From NCBI RefSeq assembly GCF_043290135.1, contig NC_134705.1:37451771-37515770 (forward strand): a stretch of 64,000 nucleotides of DNA, written 5' to 3'. Under the pieces are notes generated by a model. The model worked only from the letters and a program-made list of their open reading frames with translations, did not search any database and had not been told where the DNA came from. Of the stretch, positions 55,044-64,000 are shown piece by piece. Each line of letters begins with the position of its first letter. Positions within the stretch are counted from its first letter, which is position 1. The stretch comes from Rhipicephalus microplus. Its lineage: Eukaryota > Arthropoda > Arachnida > Ixodida > Ixodidae. Position numbers and translations under genes: made by a program.

Positions 55044-57026
55044 TGCTTTATTGAGTGCAGGACTGGAACCTTGAGCAGGGCGACAAGGTGCTCAAGGTGA
55101 GTAGACCCTTTGTTTACATTTTACATAAGGGGCATAAGCATTCTCCATGTTCTATTATGATGACTGAAACCAACTTGGGCTGTAAACAAGAACCATGCAT
55201 TGTATTGAGGGCATGGTATCGGGTATCTGCAATGATAAACTGCCGGGCAAAATGTTGGTTAGCCCTGGGGCTCTTTCATGGTGAGAGATGCATTTGAGGA
55301 CATTAATAAAGAGCAGTTTCAACAAATGTTTGTAGGTCCGCACGAGGAGGGCATAGCTTGTACACAAAGCTTCCCACTTTCAAAGGATGCCATCAGGCCA
55401 GTTGATCTTCAACTGAGGGGAAATTGTTGTTCCCGTTGCAATTCTTGGCAGCAGGAGCAGCTTCCAGCCACGAGATGGTTAAGGGTTTACCGGCAGCTCA
55501 CTTAAACATTTACACCATGACGATTCATCGCAGCTGCTGTGGGAGATGAAAAATCAACCACCCGCATCGCTTCTGCAGCGCGGCGTGTGGCAGCGGCACA
55601 GGAGAAGGCGGCAGCGGTGCAGGAGGGCACTGGCCATGGCTGAGGGCTTTCTGCGAGAAAGGGATACGTAGTTTAGTTTAATTTTTCGTCATGTGTTCAA
55701 TGTTTTTTCTTGTCATCTTTCATTAATGATTTGTCGGTTTCAATGTGTTTAGGTGCTGCTGTTCATGTTCAATTTTATACGCTTCGGGAGACATGTACAT
55801 AGTCTAGTTTGTTTTTCGCCATGTTTTCAACTTTTTATCATTCATAATTGGTTTAGTGTTTTTGATATGTTTACGTGTTGCTGATCATGTTCTATTTTAT
55901 TCGTTTTTTGTTTGCATTTAGTACATATTACTAGATTTAGGTTAGCATTTACTTTGTACAAGGAGTGCAGCATTTTTTATGTTCGATATATGCATTTCTC
56001 AATGTATGTTCGAGCTGTTCTAGTGGCAGTGATTTTTACCCACATTTCAAAGGTGTCTAGTCATTCACACGGAGGCCACGAGTGTATAGTTGACATTTTC
56101 TGTTAATGTTTCTTCGATATTTGTATTGTCCCACTGTGTTTTCTAGCTCACTATGATTTTTATTCAGCATTACCACATAGTGTAGTAATGTGATATCTTT
56201 TTGCATCACACTGTTTTGCAGTTCACTGTGATATTTTCATTTCAGCACAATGAGGCTAAGATGCAACAACTACATTCTGAATCTTGTTTAGGAGCGCTAA
56301 GCTAGTAAGTGGTCATCTCGCACAGTTTCACAAAGGAAAATGGTCATCACAGCAACATGCCAGCGATTGATTTCATCTAGTTTTCATTGTAAACGACTCT
56401 TTGCGGGAATAAATTTCGAACGTGGTATGGTTTGGGAGCCGCGAGATGGCTGAGCGAATTATTCATGCTGTATGTTATCAAAACAACTCGCCTGTTCTTT
56501 GCCGTCTTGATTTGCGTATTTTTTAACATTGCAGCATGACTGCAGTCAAGAATGAAAATTAAATGTTATTTTAACATTCACACAATGTTTAAAACAATGA
56601 GCAAAAAAACAGCACAACTTGACGAGCAGAATTGCTCGTCAAGCCTGGCGTGCACAATTGAATGCTTGTAGTCAGTCACTATGAGAAGATATGGACTTAT
56701 GTATCATGTGTTCATACAACATGTTACTAATGGAATCTCGATTTTTATGCGTTCTGGTGAAAAGAATTTTGAGACATTGCTGCATTGTTCGCACAATTTT
56801 GTGATAGCAACATTCAGCACAGAGTGCCGCTCATATATGCTTGCTCCAATCTAGTCTGTTGTGACTGTGATCGCTAATATGGAAAAGGGTGTTTCTGTTG
56901 CATAATTCATGTGCCATTTAAAGAAAATGCAGCATTTTGACATTGCCACCTTGCTTCATATTGACGCGCAAGTAAGTACTTTGTGTATTCAAATGTGGCA
57001 AACACAGCATTTTCATGTCTAGATGC
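55044..57026. other. Harbinger interior without a clear gene
   Basis: Between the two genes, 55545-55650 keeps an Ala/Gln-rich frame (AARRVAAAQEKAAAVQEGTG) that may be a lost C-terminal exon of the Myb-like protein. The rest is T-rich non-coding DNA. Confidence 0.5.
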
Positions 57027-57265
57027 GCCCCGCCGCGGTGGTCTAGTGGCTAAGGTACTCGGCTGCTGACCCGCAGGGCGCGGGTTCGAATCCCGGCGTC
57101 GGCGGCTGCATTTCCGATGAGGGCGGAAATGTTGTAGGCCCGTGTGCTCAGATTTGGGTGCACGTTAAAGAACCCCAGGTGGTCTAAATTTTCGGAGCCC
57201 TCCACTACGGCGTCTCTCATAATCATATAGTGGTTTTGGGACGTTAAACCCCTCATATCAATCAA
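57027..57265 (+). mobile_element. Ruka-type SINE, full length, inside Harbinger
   Basis: A full-length copy with B-box GGTTCGAATCC (57083-57093) and a 3' end CATATCAATCAA. A perfect 14-bp duplication, TCATGTCTAGATGC, flanks it at 57013-57026 and 57266-57279. Confidence 0.95.
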
Positions 57266-57286
57266 TCATGTCTAGATGCACTAGAG

Positions 57287-59252
57287 TCAGTGTAAATAAA
57301 TTATGTGTGGGATTTGAAAACATGCAAACTCACCGTTCTTGAGTACTTCAAAAAAGGTCCAAGACAGCGCTGCGCTGCTGCCGTCTCTGAGCAGCACTTT
57401 GCGTGGTGTGAGCATATGGCTCCCCCTTGGCTCCCCATCGTCATCCTCAGCTGGTGGCATGTCCACGACATACTCGTCCAAGGTGCAGTTGCCTGCATGC
57501 AACGCAATGTTGTGGAGAGCAAAGCAAGCATAGATGATTTGTGCTGCCCGATCGGGGTTGTAGAGCATCGTTCGAAAGTGCTGGAAGCAGCGGAACTTGC
57601 TCTTCAACACGGCGATACACCTTTACACAACATTGTGCATGGATGCGTGCTCCTTGTTGTATCGGCCTTCGGAAGTGTTGCATGGTTGACTGCCAAGAAC
57701 AGGAATTAGGAGCCATGGCTTGAGGGGATACCCTGCGTCTCCTGCAATAGAAACATAAAAGCTGAGTGCTCTGCCCCAGTTAGTACACATTAATACTTAC
57801 CAAGCAGATATTCGCCAGGCTGCAGATGTGCAACTAGGCGTGCACGCAGTGGGTTGTGTTTCCACAGCCAGGAGTCGTGGCACGAATCTGGGAATCACGG
57901 GTCCATGACAATTATGCGCAGCCATGCTTTGCACATCTGCGATCAGGAGCGATATAAAATAGTACTGCATTTATACTCAGAATAAATCCCCTTTTTCTAC
58001 GCATATGCAGGAAACAATGCGTACTAGTACAGTCATTGGTACAAGGAGCTTCACTTAGAAGGAAACACAGGGTGTAGCACACTGAGGAGGGGGGACGGTG
58101 GGGGCAACGACCCCACCTCTGCTGTACATATGGCTACGACTTCCACTGAATGATCGATAAGTGAAAAGCTACGCGTTGCTCTTGGGAAAGAACACTCGTA
58201 AATACCAAAGCCAGCTCGTGCAATTGTGATTGTAAGCACTTTCGTGTTGGAAATACTTCCCTGTCGTGTATATACTTCTGCTACATCTGCTGCCCATATT
58301 ACCGATTACCTCTAAAATGCACAATTAAATTGCGTATGCATGCCAGTGCAAAAACGGCAACTGGCTCACGCACAAAACACTTGCCACTTATTATTACCGA
58401 GGCCTTGCGAGCCACCATCTAGCTCGCACTCAATTCCCTGCAGGTTCTTTTTCATTCGTTGCATTATTACTTTTTCCAGCTTTGGCGTCACAACTGAACA
58501 ATTGCTCCGAAGGGCGAGTAATAAACGATCCTAACAGTACTTACGATCATGACGTTCAGGACATAATAGCCCCTTCTGGACATGAAGCTCGCCGTGTCGG
58601 CCAGTCTGAATCCCTCTGGCTTGCGAATGGTGACCAACGTGCCATCGGCACACGCCAGCACCCCTGGGATGCAACCGCGTAGCACAAACTCCACCTTTGC
58701 CTCATCCTTAGCAGCTGTTGTCAGTAGGAAGTCCTTCACTCTTTTTCTAGCAGCCACGGTAATGATCGCCTCCGTCACCTCGTGGATGGTGTTGCTCACC
58801 ACCGGCTGAAACATGCCGATGTGTTCCTCGCGACCAATGCTCTTCTGGAAGCTACCGGTGGCGAAAAATCGCAACGCGCACAACACCTTTCTCTCTGTGG
58901 AAAGGCCACTGGCTCGCTGGCATCCGATGATAGGGTCAAGTTCGTCGCACAAGCTACGCACTGTTCGTTTGGACAGACGAAAACATTGCCGGAACTCTTC
59001 AAATGCATCTTTTACCTCGCGTCGTCGCCTCTGCTCGGTTAAAGCTACCGCACAGGCAAGGCGAAGTACCGTGTCAGTGGGAAACGCCATGTTGTCTAAG
59101 TGCCCCGGTGCCGAAAAGTCGCGCGTTTTTTCCATTTCAATCCAATCCAGGCCACCTTGCAGCCATTTCAATCCATCCGGTTGCTTTCGGACAGTCTCTC
59201 CGACCGTTTCTTCGCCTTTCTCCGAAAACCGAAAAAAAAAGTCACGTGACAC
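57287..59252 (-). pseudogene. Harbinger transposase (HARBI1-type DDE nuclease), three exons, two nonsense codons
   Basis: Exon 1 (59252-58545; likely starts at 59252, 59135 or 59090) has FEEFRQCFRLSKRTVRSLCD, LRFFATGSFQKSIGREEHIG, SNTIHEVTEAI and IPGVLACADGTLVTIRKPEG (first catalytic Asp), and ends NVMI/GTAAGT. Exon 2 (57936-57801) has LRIIVMDP-stop-FPDSCHDSWLWKHN (second Asp in HDSWLW) and YLL/GTAAGT. Exon 3 (57741-57287) gives GDAGYPLKPWLL, GRYNKEHASMHNVV-stop-RCIAVLKSKFRCF, and NPDRAAQIIYACFALHNIAL. The phases at both introns agree. TGA at 57897-57895 replaces a codon that is usually Arg, a likely CpG decay. TAA at 57625-57623 falls where the family has the Glu of VVERC, probably the third catalytic residue. 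It would cut and paste the element; in this copy it is dead. Confidence 0.88.
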
Positions 59253-59328
59253 CCCAGTTTACGTCACTCATAACGTCACAGCATTCGTCACAGCTTGTAT
59301 GGGCCAATCGCGTGCGACTCAATGGAAG

Positions 59329-59372
59329 AGACCGCCTTTGTTCGGATTTGGAACTTTTACATAATTGCGCCA
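59329..59372 (-). repeat. Harbinger terminal inverted repeat, right
   Basis: On the minus strand it reads TGGCGCAATTATGTAAAAGT, TTCCAAATCCGAACAAA and GGCGGTCT. Differs from the left repeat at seven positions. Confidence 0.88.
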
Positions 59373-59390
59373 CTGATTGTGGAATGTGGT

Positions 59391-60035
59391 CATGTTGTCA
59401 CATGACGCGCTTCTCATGATTATCATGTTTGCACCAGCCTCATACCTTCGTCATTCATTGACGTCATGTAACATCAAATTTGGTACATCTGAAGCTAGCG
59501 AAATGGCCGCGAGCACATCATGAGCGTAGCACGTAGTCGTGTTGATACATGAGGCGCATATCATGTCTCTCGTGTTTGCAGCAATCTCATACCTTCGTCA
59601 TTAATTCACGTCCCGTAATACCAAATTTGGTATAAGTGGAGCTACCAAACCGGCCGCAAGCGCATCATGAGCGCGGCATGTAGTCATGTTGTTACATGAC
59701 GCCCATCTTATGTTTGCACCAGTCACATACCTTCGTCATCCATTCACGTACCACAATAGCAAATTTTGTACAAGTTACGCTAGCAAAATGGCCGCGAGCG
59801 CATCATGAGCTTAGCATGCCATCATGTTGTTACATGACACGCATATCATAATTTTCATGTTAGGATCTGTGGCTTGCGTTCGCAAAACAATCATGTCATA
59901 CCATACCAGTTTTGCAACATGTCAGGTGAACGAAACCACCGTAACAGCAGCAAGACTATGAAATGTTAATCATGGCATTCACGACATACATGTCATGATT
60001 TTGATGTCATGGCTTGTCGAATATGCTCGTCATAT
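59391..60035 (+). repeat. CATG-rich tandem-like units, inner left arm of the foldback
   Basis: Three or more diverged units of about 160-180 bp, each with CATGTTGTNACATGA, TTCGTCATTCATT, CAAATTTGGTA, GAAGCTAGC and GCGCATCATGAGC. The last part holds CCATACCATACCAGTTTTGC. The right arm (60036-60640) has the same units inverted. A third copy is at 29585. Confidence 0.82.
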
Positions 60036-60639
60036 AGTCATGTTATTCATGGCCATGCAGCTGTTGCGGTAGTTTTGTTTATATGACATGTTACAAAACA
60101 GGTATGGGATGACATGCTTGCATGTCGAACACAAGCGACAGACCCTAACATGAATATCATGACATGGCTCTCATGTAAACACGTGACTACATGCCCCACT
60201 CTTGATGTACTCACGGCCGTTCCGCTAGCTTCACATATGCCAAATTTATTATTACGTGATGCCAATAGATGACGAATATATGATACTGGTGCAAACATAA
60301 TAAACATGAGATGCGTGTCATGTAACAACATGACTATATGCTACGGTCATGATGCGCCCACGGCCGCTTTACTAGCTTCACATGTACCAAACTCGGTATT
60401 ATGTGACGCGAACGGACGACATAGGTAAATGACTCATCCAAACATGATTATCACGACATGCGTGTCATGTAACAACATGACTAGATGCCACACTCATGAT
60501 GCACTCACGGTTCTTTTGCTGGCTTCACATATGCCAAATCTGGTATTACGTGACGCCAATGGATGACGAAGGTATGTGACTTGTGCAAACATGATAACCA
60601 TGAGATGCGTCTCATGTGAGAATATGACTACATGCCACA

Positions 60640-60990
60640 CTCAAGGCGCCAATACATTTTGACGTGACGCGGTGCATGTGCTCGCTGGCGTTCATTTCGT
60701 CGCGTTACGCCGGCGTTGCCAAGCCTGGTGCCTATCCTGCCTCGCAGGCACGCCCTGCGCTGCGTTGCTTTGACGCATGCGCATTTCAGCGCGTCCGTTG
60801 TCCTTTCGTCACGAAAAGAGGCGGACGCAGTGTTGTCTGGGCAACGCATTGGCACGAAATGCAGCATGTCGCATTTCGCGCCGGTTGCTGTGGGGCCATG
60901 CTGACGAACGCTTGTCACGCCTGGCGTCAGACTATTGAGTGCTCGCGTTTTGATAACGTTGCGTCGCTGTGCACAGCGTGCGTGCGCGTC
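60640..60990 (-). repeat. GC-rich core of the foldback, right arm
   Basis: The inverted counterpart of 53346-53689, uninterrupted and flanked on both sides by the CATG-rich repeat units. On the minus strand it reads through GTCTGACGCCAGGCGTGAC and CTGCATTTCGTGCC. Its junction sequence GTATTGGCGCCTTGAGTGTG shows the empty site into which Harbinger inserted in the other arm. Confidence 0.78.
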
Positions 60991-61320
60991 AACGCTACAT
61001 TGGGCCGTTCATGATGCAGTCGTGGCCGTTCTGCTAGCTCCATATATACCAAATTTGGTGAAACCCGACGTCAATGAATGCCGAAATATATGACTCATGC
61101 AAACATGATAATGCTGACACGCGTGTCATGTAGGAACAAGACAAACTGCCACGCTTATAGCGCGCTCGCTGCCATTTTGCTAGCTCCACCAATACTAAAT
61201 TTGGTATCACGTGATGTGAATAAATAACGAAGGTAAACGACACATCCAAACATAATAATCATGACGCTGAAGTTGTGTACTGTATCATTTACCTCCACCC
61301 CCTAATGTTGCGCTGATTTT

Positions 61321-61806
61321 TTTTCCAGAAACTTTACTATAATTACCTCGTTAGTGCCAGTTTTTCCCTTGACGTTTGGTAGGCCAAACAATAAAAAACA
61401 AAAAAAATATTGCTGTTGCTGCTGTAGCTATGCTTTTGTTGATGAGAGAAGAAGAAACGCCGAGCTTCTTGTTGCCTGCTATGCGCTTGATGAGGGCAGG
61501 ACTGCCATGTCAGCGGCAACGGAAAAACAGCACCGCTTGCCTTTTGTTTTTCACGTTGTGTTACCACTGCATATTTTGTTTTGCCAACATTGGTCCCTGA
61601 TTTTTTCGCACTTTCATCACACGACACATTTGTTTGGAAATATTTCTCAATATATTGCGTGCGAAGCAGCAAGCCTTGAAGCGTTATTATTTTTTACGGC
61701 AAGAAAGCAGTAGTAGAAAGGGGTGGTTAATTCACTGATTATCAACATTTTGCAAACTACAAACTCAATGCACGCCACAAAGGCAAAAAGCTGTTTATTT
61801 CGCGCA
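61321..61806. other. Unassigned stretch
   Basis: Overlapping frames on both strands (61343-61713), no known domain, with a small GCTGTTGCTGCTG run. Confidence 0.4.
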
Positions 61807-61821
61807 GTAAATACAAATGTT

Positions 61822-62010
61822 GATTTGTAGGGTTTAACGCCCCAAAACCATCATATGATTATGAGAGAGGCCGTTGTGGAGGGCTCCAAAAATTTCGACC
61901 ACCTGGGGTTCTTCAACGTGCACCCAAATCTGAGCACCCGGGCCTACAACAGTTCCGCCTCCATCGGAAATGCGGCCGCTGCAGCCAGGATTCAATCCCG
62001 CGACCTGCGG
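61822..62010 (-). mobile_element. Ruka-type SINE, 5'-truncated, with target duplication
   Basis: Reading plus: GATTTGTAGGGTTTAACGCC through GTTCCGCCTCCATCGG to CAATCCCGCGACCTGCGG, stopping inside the tRNA-like head. A perfect 15-bp duplication, GTAAATACAAATGTT, lies at 61807-61821 and 62011-62025. The A-box end of the head is missing. Confidence 0.95.
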
Positions 62011-62025
62011 GTAAATACAAATGTT

Positions 62026-62914
62026 CACATTCTGCATTGGTAACATAAACGTACACTCTAAGTCAGGTGCCGGATAACGAACGGAGCATTAGAGGCGTGC
62101 TCCTGCGAACTTACTGAAATCCGGTCTATAGGGTTCCCCGCAATAAAATACCCGTGACATCCGCGCGGCATGGAAGTCACGCATACAGCCGGTAAGAGAA
62201 GACGCAAGAAGGATAAAGAAAGGGGGAGAGCCGCCGTCTCCTTCGTGCCAGCCTGGCACAAGGAGGCGGCATCAATTAACGCAGAACCGTTCAGCCACAA
62301 GCTGTAGCGCGGAAAAACAAAAGAGAAAGAAATGCCCCCTTCCCCCCCCCCCCCTGCGGTAGCCACGTCAGCTGGATGCCCGGCGCCCGCGTTACATTCA
62401 CCGTCGCCTGCATACCGTGGCCTTTGTGCGTCGCCGTTTTGTTCCGCTGTCTTGTGATGGTCGTTTTTCTACAAGATGGTCTGAGACGAAAACATTTTCC
62501 AGTGCTATATGCCAGACTTTATTCAAGATATCATACATCTCTCTGCATTTGGCCATACACTGGGATTTGCAGTCCCGTTGTTACTCTTTTGACTTCAATA
62601 AAAGTGTATGAACAACTTTCTGTTCATCAGTTCTCCAGGTATGAAACTGTCTCATGCACTAAATAAAAGAGTACTAGTGCATGCGTGCCAGCTTTCTGAA
62701 ACACGAGCCTATGTATATTGATGCTCATGTTCTTCCAAACAATTTGAACTGATAATTTTAGGAAAGCATGGCAAAAATGTAACACACAGAAGGCCGTGAG
62801 ACAGAAAAAGATTAAATTTAATAATATATTGGTCGATCATTGATTAGTGGTTGCGTAATTTGATGATAAACATCAAGTACAAAAGTCAGAAGTCAGGTGC
62901 CGAAGTACAACAGA
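62026..62914. other. Unassigned stretch with a strong hairpin
   Basis: CCGCCGTCTCCTTCGTGCC and GGCACAAGGAGGCGG (62231-62269) form a stem of about 16 bp with a short loop. A poly-C run follows at about 62340-62353. Frames at 62376-62666 have no known motif. Confidence 0.45.
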
Positions 62915-63165
62915 GCCCCATCGTGGTGGTCTTGTGGCTGAGGTACTCGGCTGCTGACCTGCAGATTGCGGGTTCGAATTCCGGCTGCAGCGGCTGTATT
63001 CCTTATGAACTTATGAAAGCGGAATTGTTGCAGGCCCGTGTGCTCAGATTTGGGTCCACGTTAAAGAACACCAGGTGGCTGAATTTCCGAAGCCCTCCAC
63101 TACAGCGTCTCTAATAATCATATGGTGGTTTATGGACGTTAAGCCCCACATATCTGTCAATCAAT
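62915..63165 (+). mobile_element. Ruka-type SINE, divergent copy
   Basis: GCCCCATCGTGGTGGTCTTG, a B-box GGTTCGAATTCC, CGTGTGCTCAGATTTGGG and a 3' end GACGTTAAGCCCCACATATC. It has a small internal gain (CTTATGAACTTATGAAAG). No clean target duplication is visible. Confidence 0.85.
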
Positions 63166-64000
63166 TGAAGTCAGCAGGAGAGTGTATGTCACCGACATTT
63201 GCTCACTCTTTTGAATAATAAGTGATGTTCTCATTTTGCAGCGTGGATTTGTAACAGTGAACCACGACCAAGACAGCCACTGTACTGCTGTAGAGATAGT
63301 GTACTAGCTATAAAAATCTGCGTTTTCTGAAGAGCAACTGCTAGCAGCAAGAATAAATATTTTGAGGTTCGTTCTGCACCATTTCTTGACCCCAACTGCA
63401 TGCCGTCGTTTGCGAAGGAGATGTGCAGAGGCATTATTTATTTGGAGGGAGACCAACCCGTCCGTCACTAATTTGTGTACGTCATACTTGACCTTGGCGC
63501 ACGTTTCGGCATTCACTTTAACAGCGGTGTGATGCTGAATAAAGGCAAGAGTAGTCACTCCCCATAAATAAGATTAGTTAAATAATGAAAATGAGTAAAA
63601 AGCACTGTATATAGTGAAATAATGCGCATAAGTTCTACTTGCAGAAATAAGCGATCGTCGAAATGCTAACAAGGCGCGGAAGCCCCAGCGCGCTGCTCGC
63701 AGCAGTTCCCGCATAGGAAATGCAATTACTAAAGTAGGCATGCTAAAATACCCATGCAACGTCTACGTGCAAAAGCGCATTGTCTTCAAACAGCGAAGAA
63801 TAGGCTGCTGTCACTGTCACGCGTGTACCTCCCGACACAAATCAGCCAAATTTCTCACAGCACACGCACATGCGAGAAACATACGAAGGTTTCGACTGCT
63901 GAACACAGCCTCTTCTGCGAATACCGGTGAGCATAACACCCGCAGTTTACGGGGAAGTACTAAAACGAAGCACAAACACACATTAATCGTTCTTGCGCAA
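63166..64000. other. Unassigned stretch to the window end
   Basis: Short minus-strand frames (63231-63558) without known motifs. No repeats recognised. Confidence 0.45.

Larger units (their letters stand above)
53690..59372. mobile_element. PIF/Harbinger DNA transposon, 5.7 kb
   Basis: Terminal inverted repeats lie at 53690-53733 and 59329-59372, 37 of 44 bases matching by eye, with TTCCAAATCCG and GGCGGTCT identical. Between them are two genes facing each other: a Myb/SANT gene on plus and a HARBI1-type transposase on minus. This pair is the hallmark of PIF/Harbinger. Comparison with the other foldback arm gives a 3-bp target duplication TTG/CTG (53687-53689 and 59373-59375, one mismatch). 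A Ruka SINE has inserted at 57027. Confidence 0.88.
53028..61320. mobile_element. Large foldback repeat, arms about 1.3 kb, left arm split by Harbinger
   Basis: The left arm is 53028-53689 plus 59373 to about 60035; the right arm, in inverse order, is about 60036-61320. Ends match in inverted orientation (AAAATCACGGCAACGTTA against the complement of TAATGTTGCGCTGATTTT, with GAGGTGGAGGTAAAT shared). Each arm has a short-period outer domain, a GC-rich core of about 340 bp and an inner domain made of units of about 160-180 bp (CATACCTTCGTCATTCATTG, CAAATTTGGTA, GAAGCTAGCGAAATGGC, CATGTTGTTACATGA). The centre near 60030 contains ACATGTCATGATTTTGATG. No transposase belongs to it, so it is non-autonomous. 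Confidence 0.82.

Overview
This window looks like nuclear DNA of a hard tick (Ixodidae, most likely Rhipicephalus or a close relative). The strongest evidence is about eight copies of a tRNA-derived SINE that matches what I know of Ruka, a family described from Rhipicephalus appendiculatus. The rest also fits a large, transposon-rich chelicerate genome: long AT-rich stretches without genes, many CR1, RTE, I-type and Penelope-like retroelements, and Gypsy remnants. I found no host gene that I can name. Nearly every protein-coding signal belongs to a mobile element, and most are broken.

Layout. 0-6.7 kb: a Ruka copy, a 0.5 kb inverted-repeat retroinsertion that looks Penelope-derived (1229-1737, 13-bp target duplication), a second Ruka and a divergent Penelope fragment. 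6.7-15.1 kb: a degenerate Gypsy element (+) split by a nearly intact CR1-like element (-, 9235-14055). This CR1 has tandem 5' monomers, an ORF1 with a 2A-type motif and an ORF2 broken by one frameshift. 17.9-20.8 kb: a second Gypsy remnant (-). 22.9-26.2 kb: an RTE-type element (-) with a tRNA-Ala-like sequence at its 5' end. 27-33.5 kb: two copies of a CGTCCATC-type minisatellite, Ruka copies, and a fragment of the palindromic repeat found at 53-61 kb. 35.3-41.1 kb: an I-type LINE with RNase H (-), plus a scrambled second fragment next to it. 41.5-43.1 kb: a decayed plus-strand LINE. 43.8-50.7 kb: a Penelope-like element with an inverted partial copy joined to it, split by a second CR1-like element (-, 46194-50516). 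53.0-61.3 kb: a large foldback repeat with arms of about 1.3 kb. Its left arm is split by a 5.7 kb PIF/Harbinger transposon carrying a Myb/SANT gene and a HARBI1-type transposase pseudogene in convergent orientation. That transposon holds another Ruka. 61.3-64 kb: two more Ruka copies.

How the parts relate. The nesting gives relative ages: Gypsy is older than CR1 copy 1; the Penelope element is older than CR1 copy 2; the foldback is older than Harbinger, which is older than the 57 kb Ruka. The most striking structures are the 8.3 kb foldback, whose target for the Harbinger insertion can be reconstructed from its other arm; the two CR1-like elements that share 5' tandem monomers of 315-321 bp and 2A-type motifs; and the small Penelope-like inverted-repeat unit at 1.2 kb. 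All calls come from reading the sequence by eye. Boundaries given as about can be off by tens of bases.
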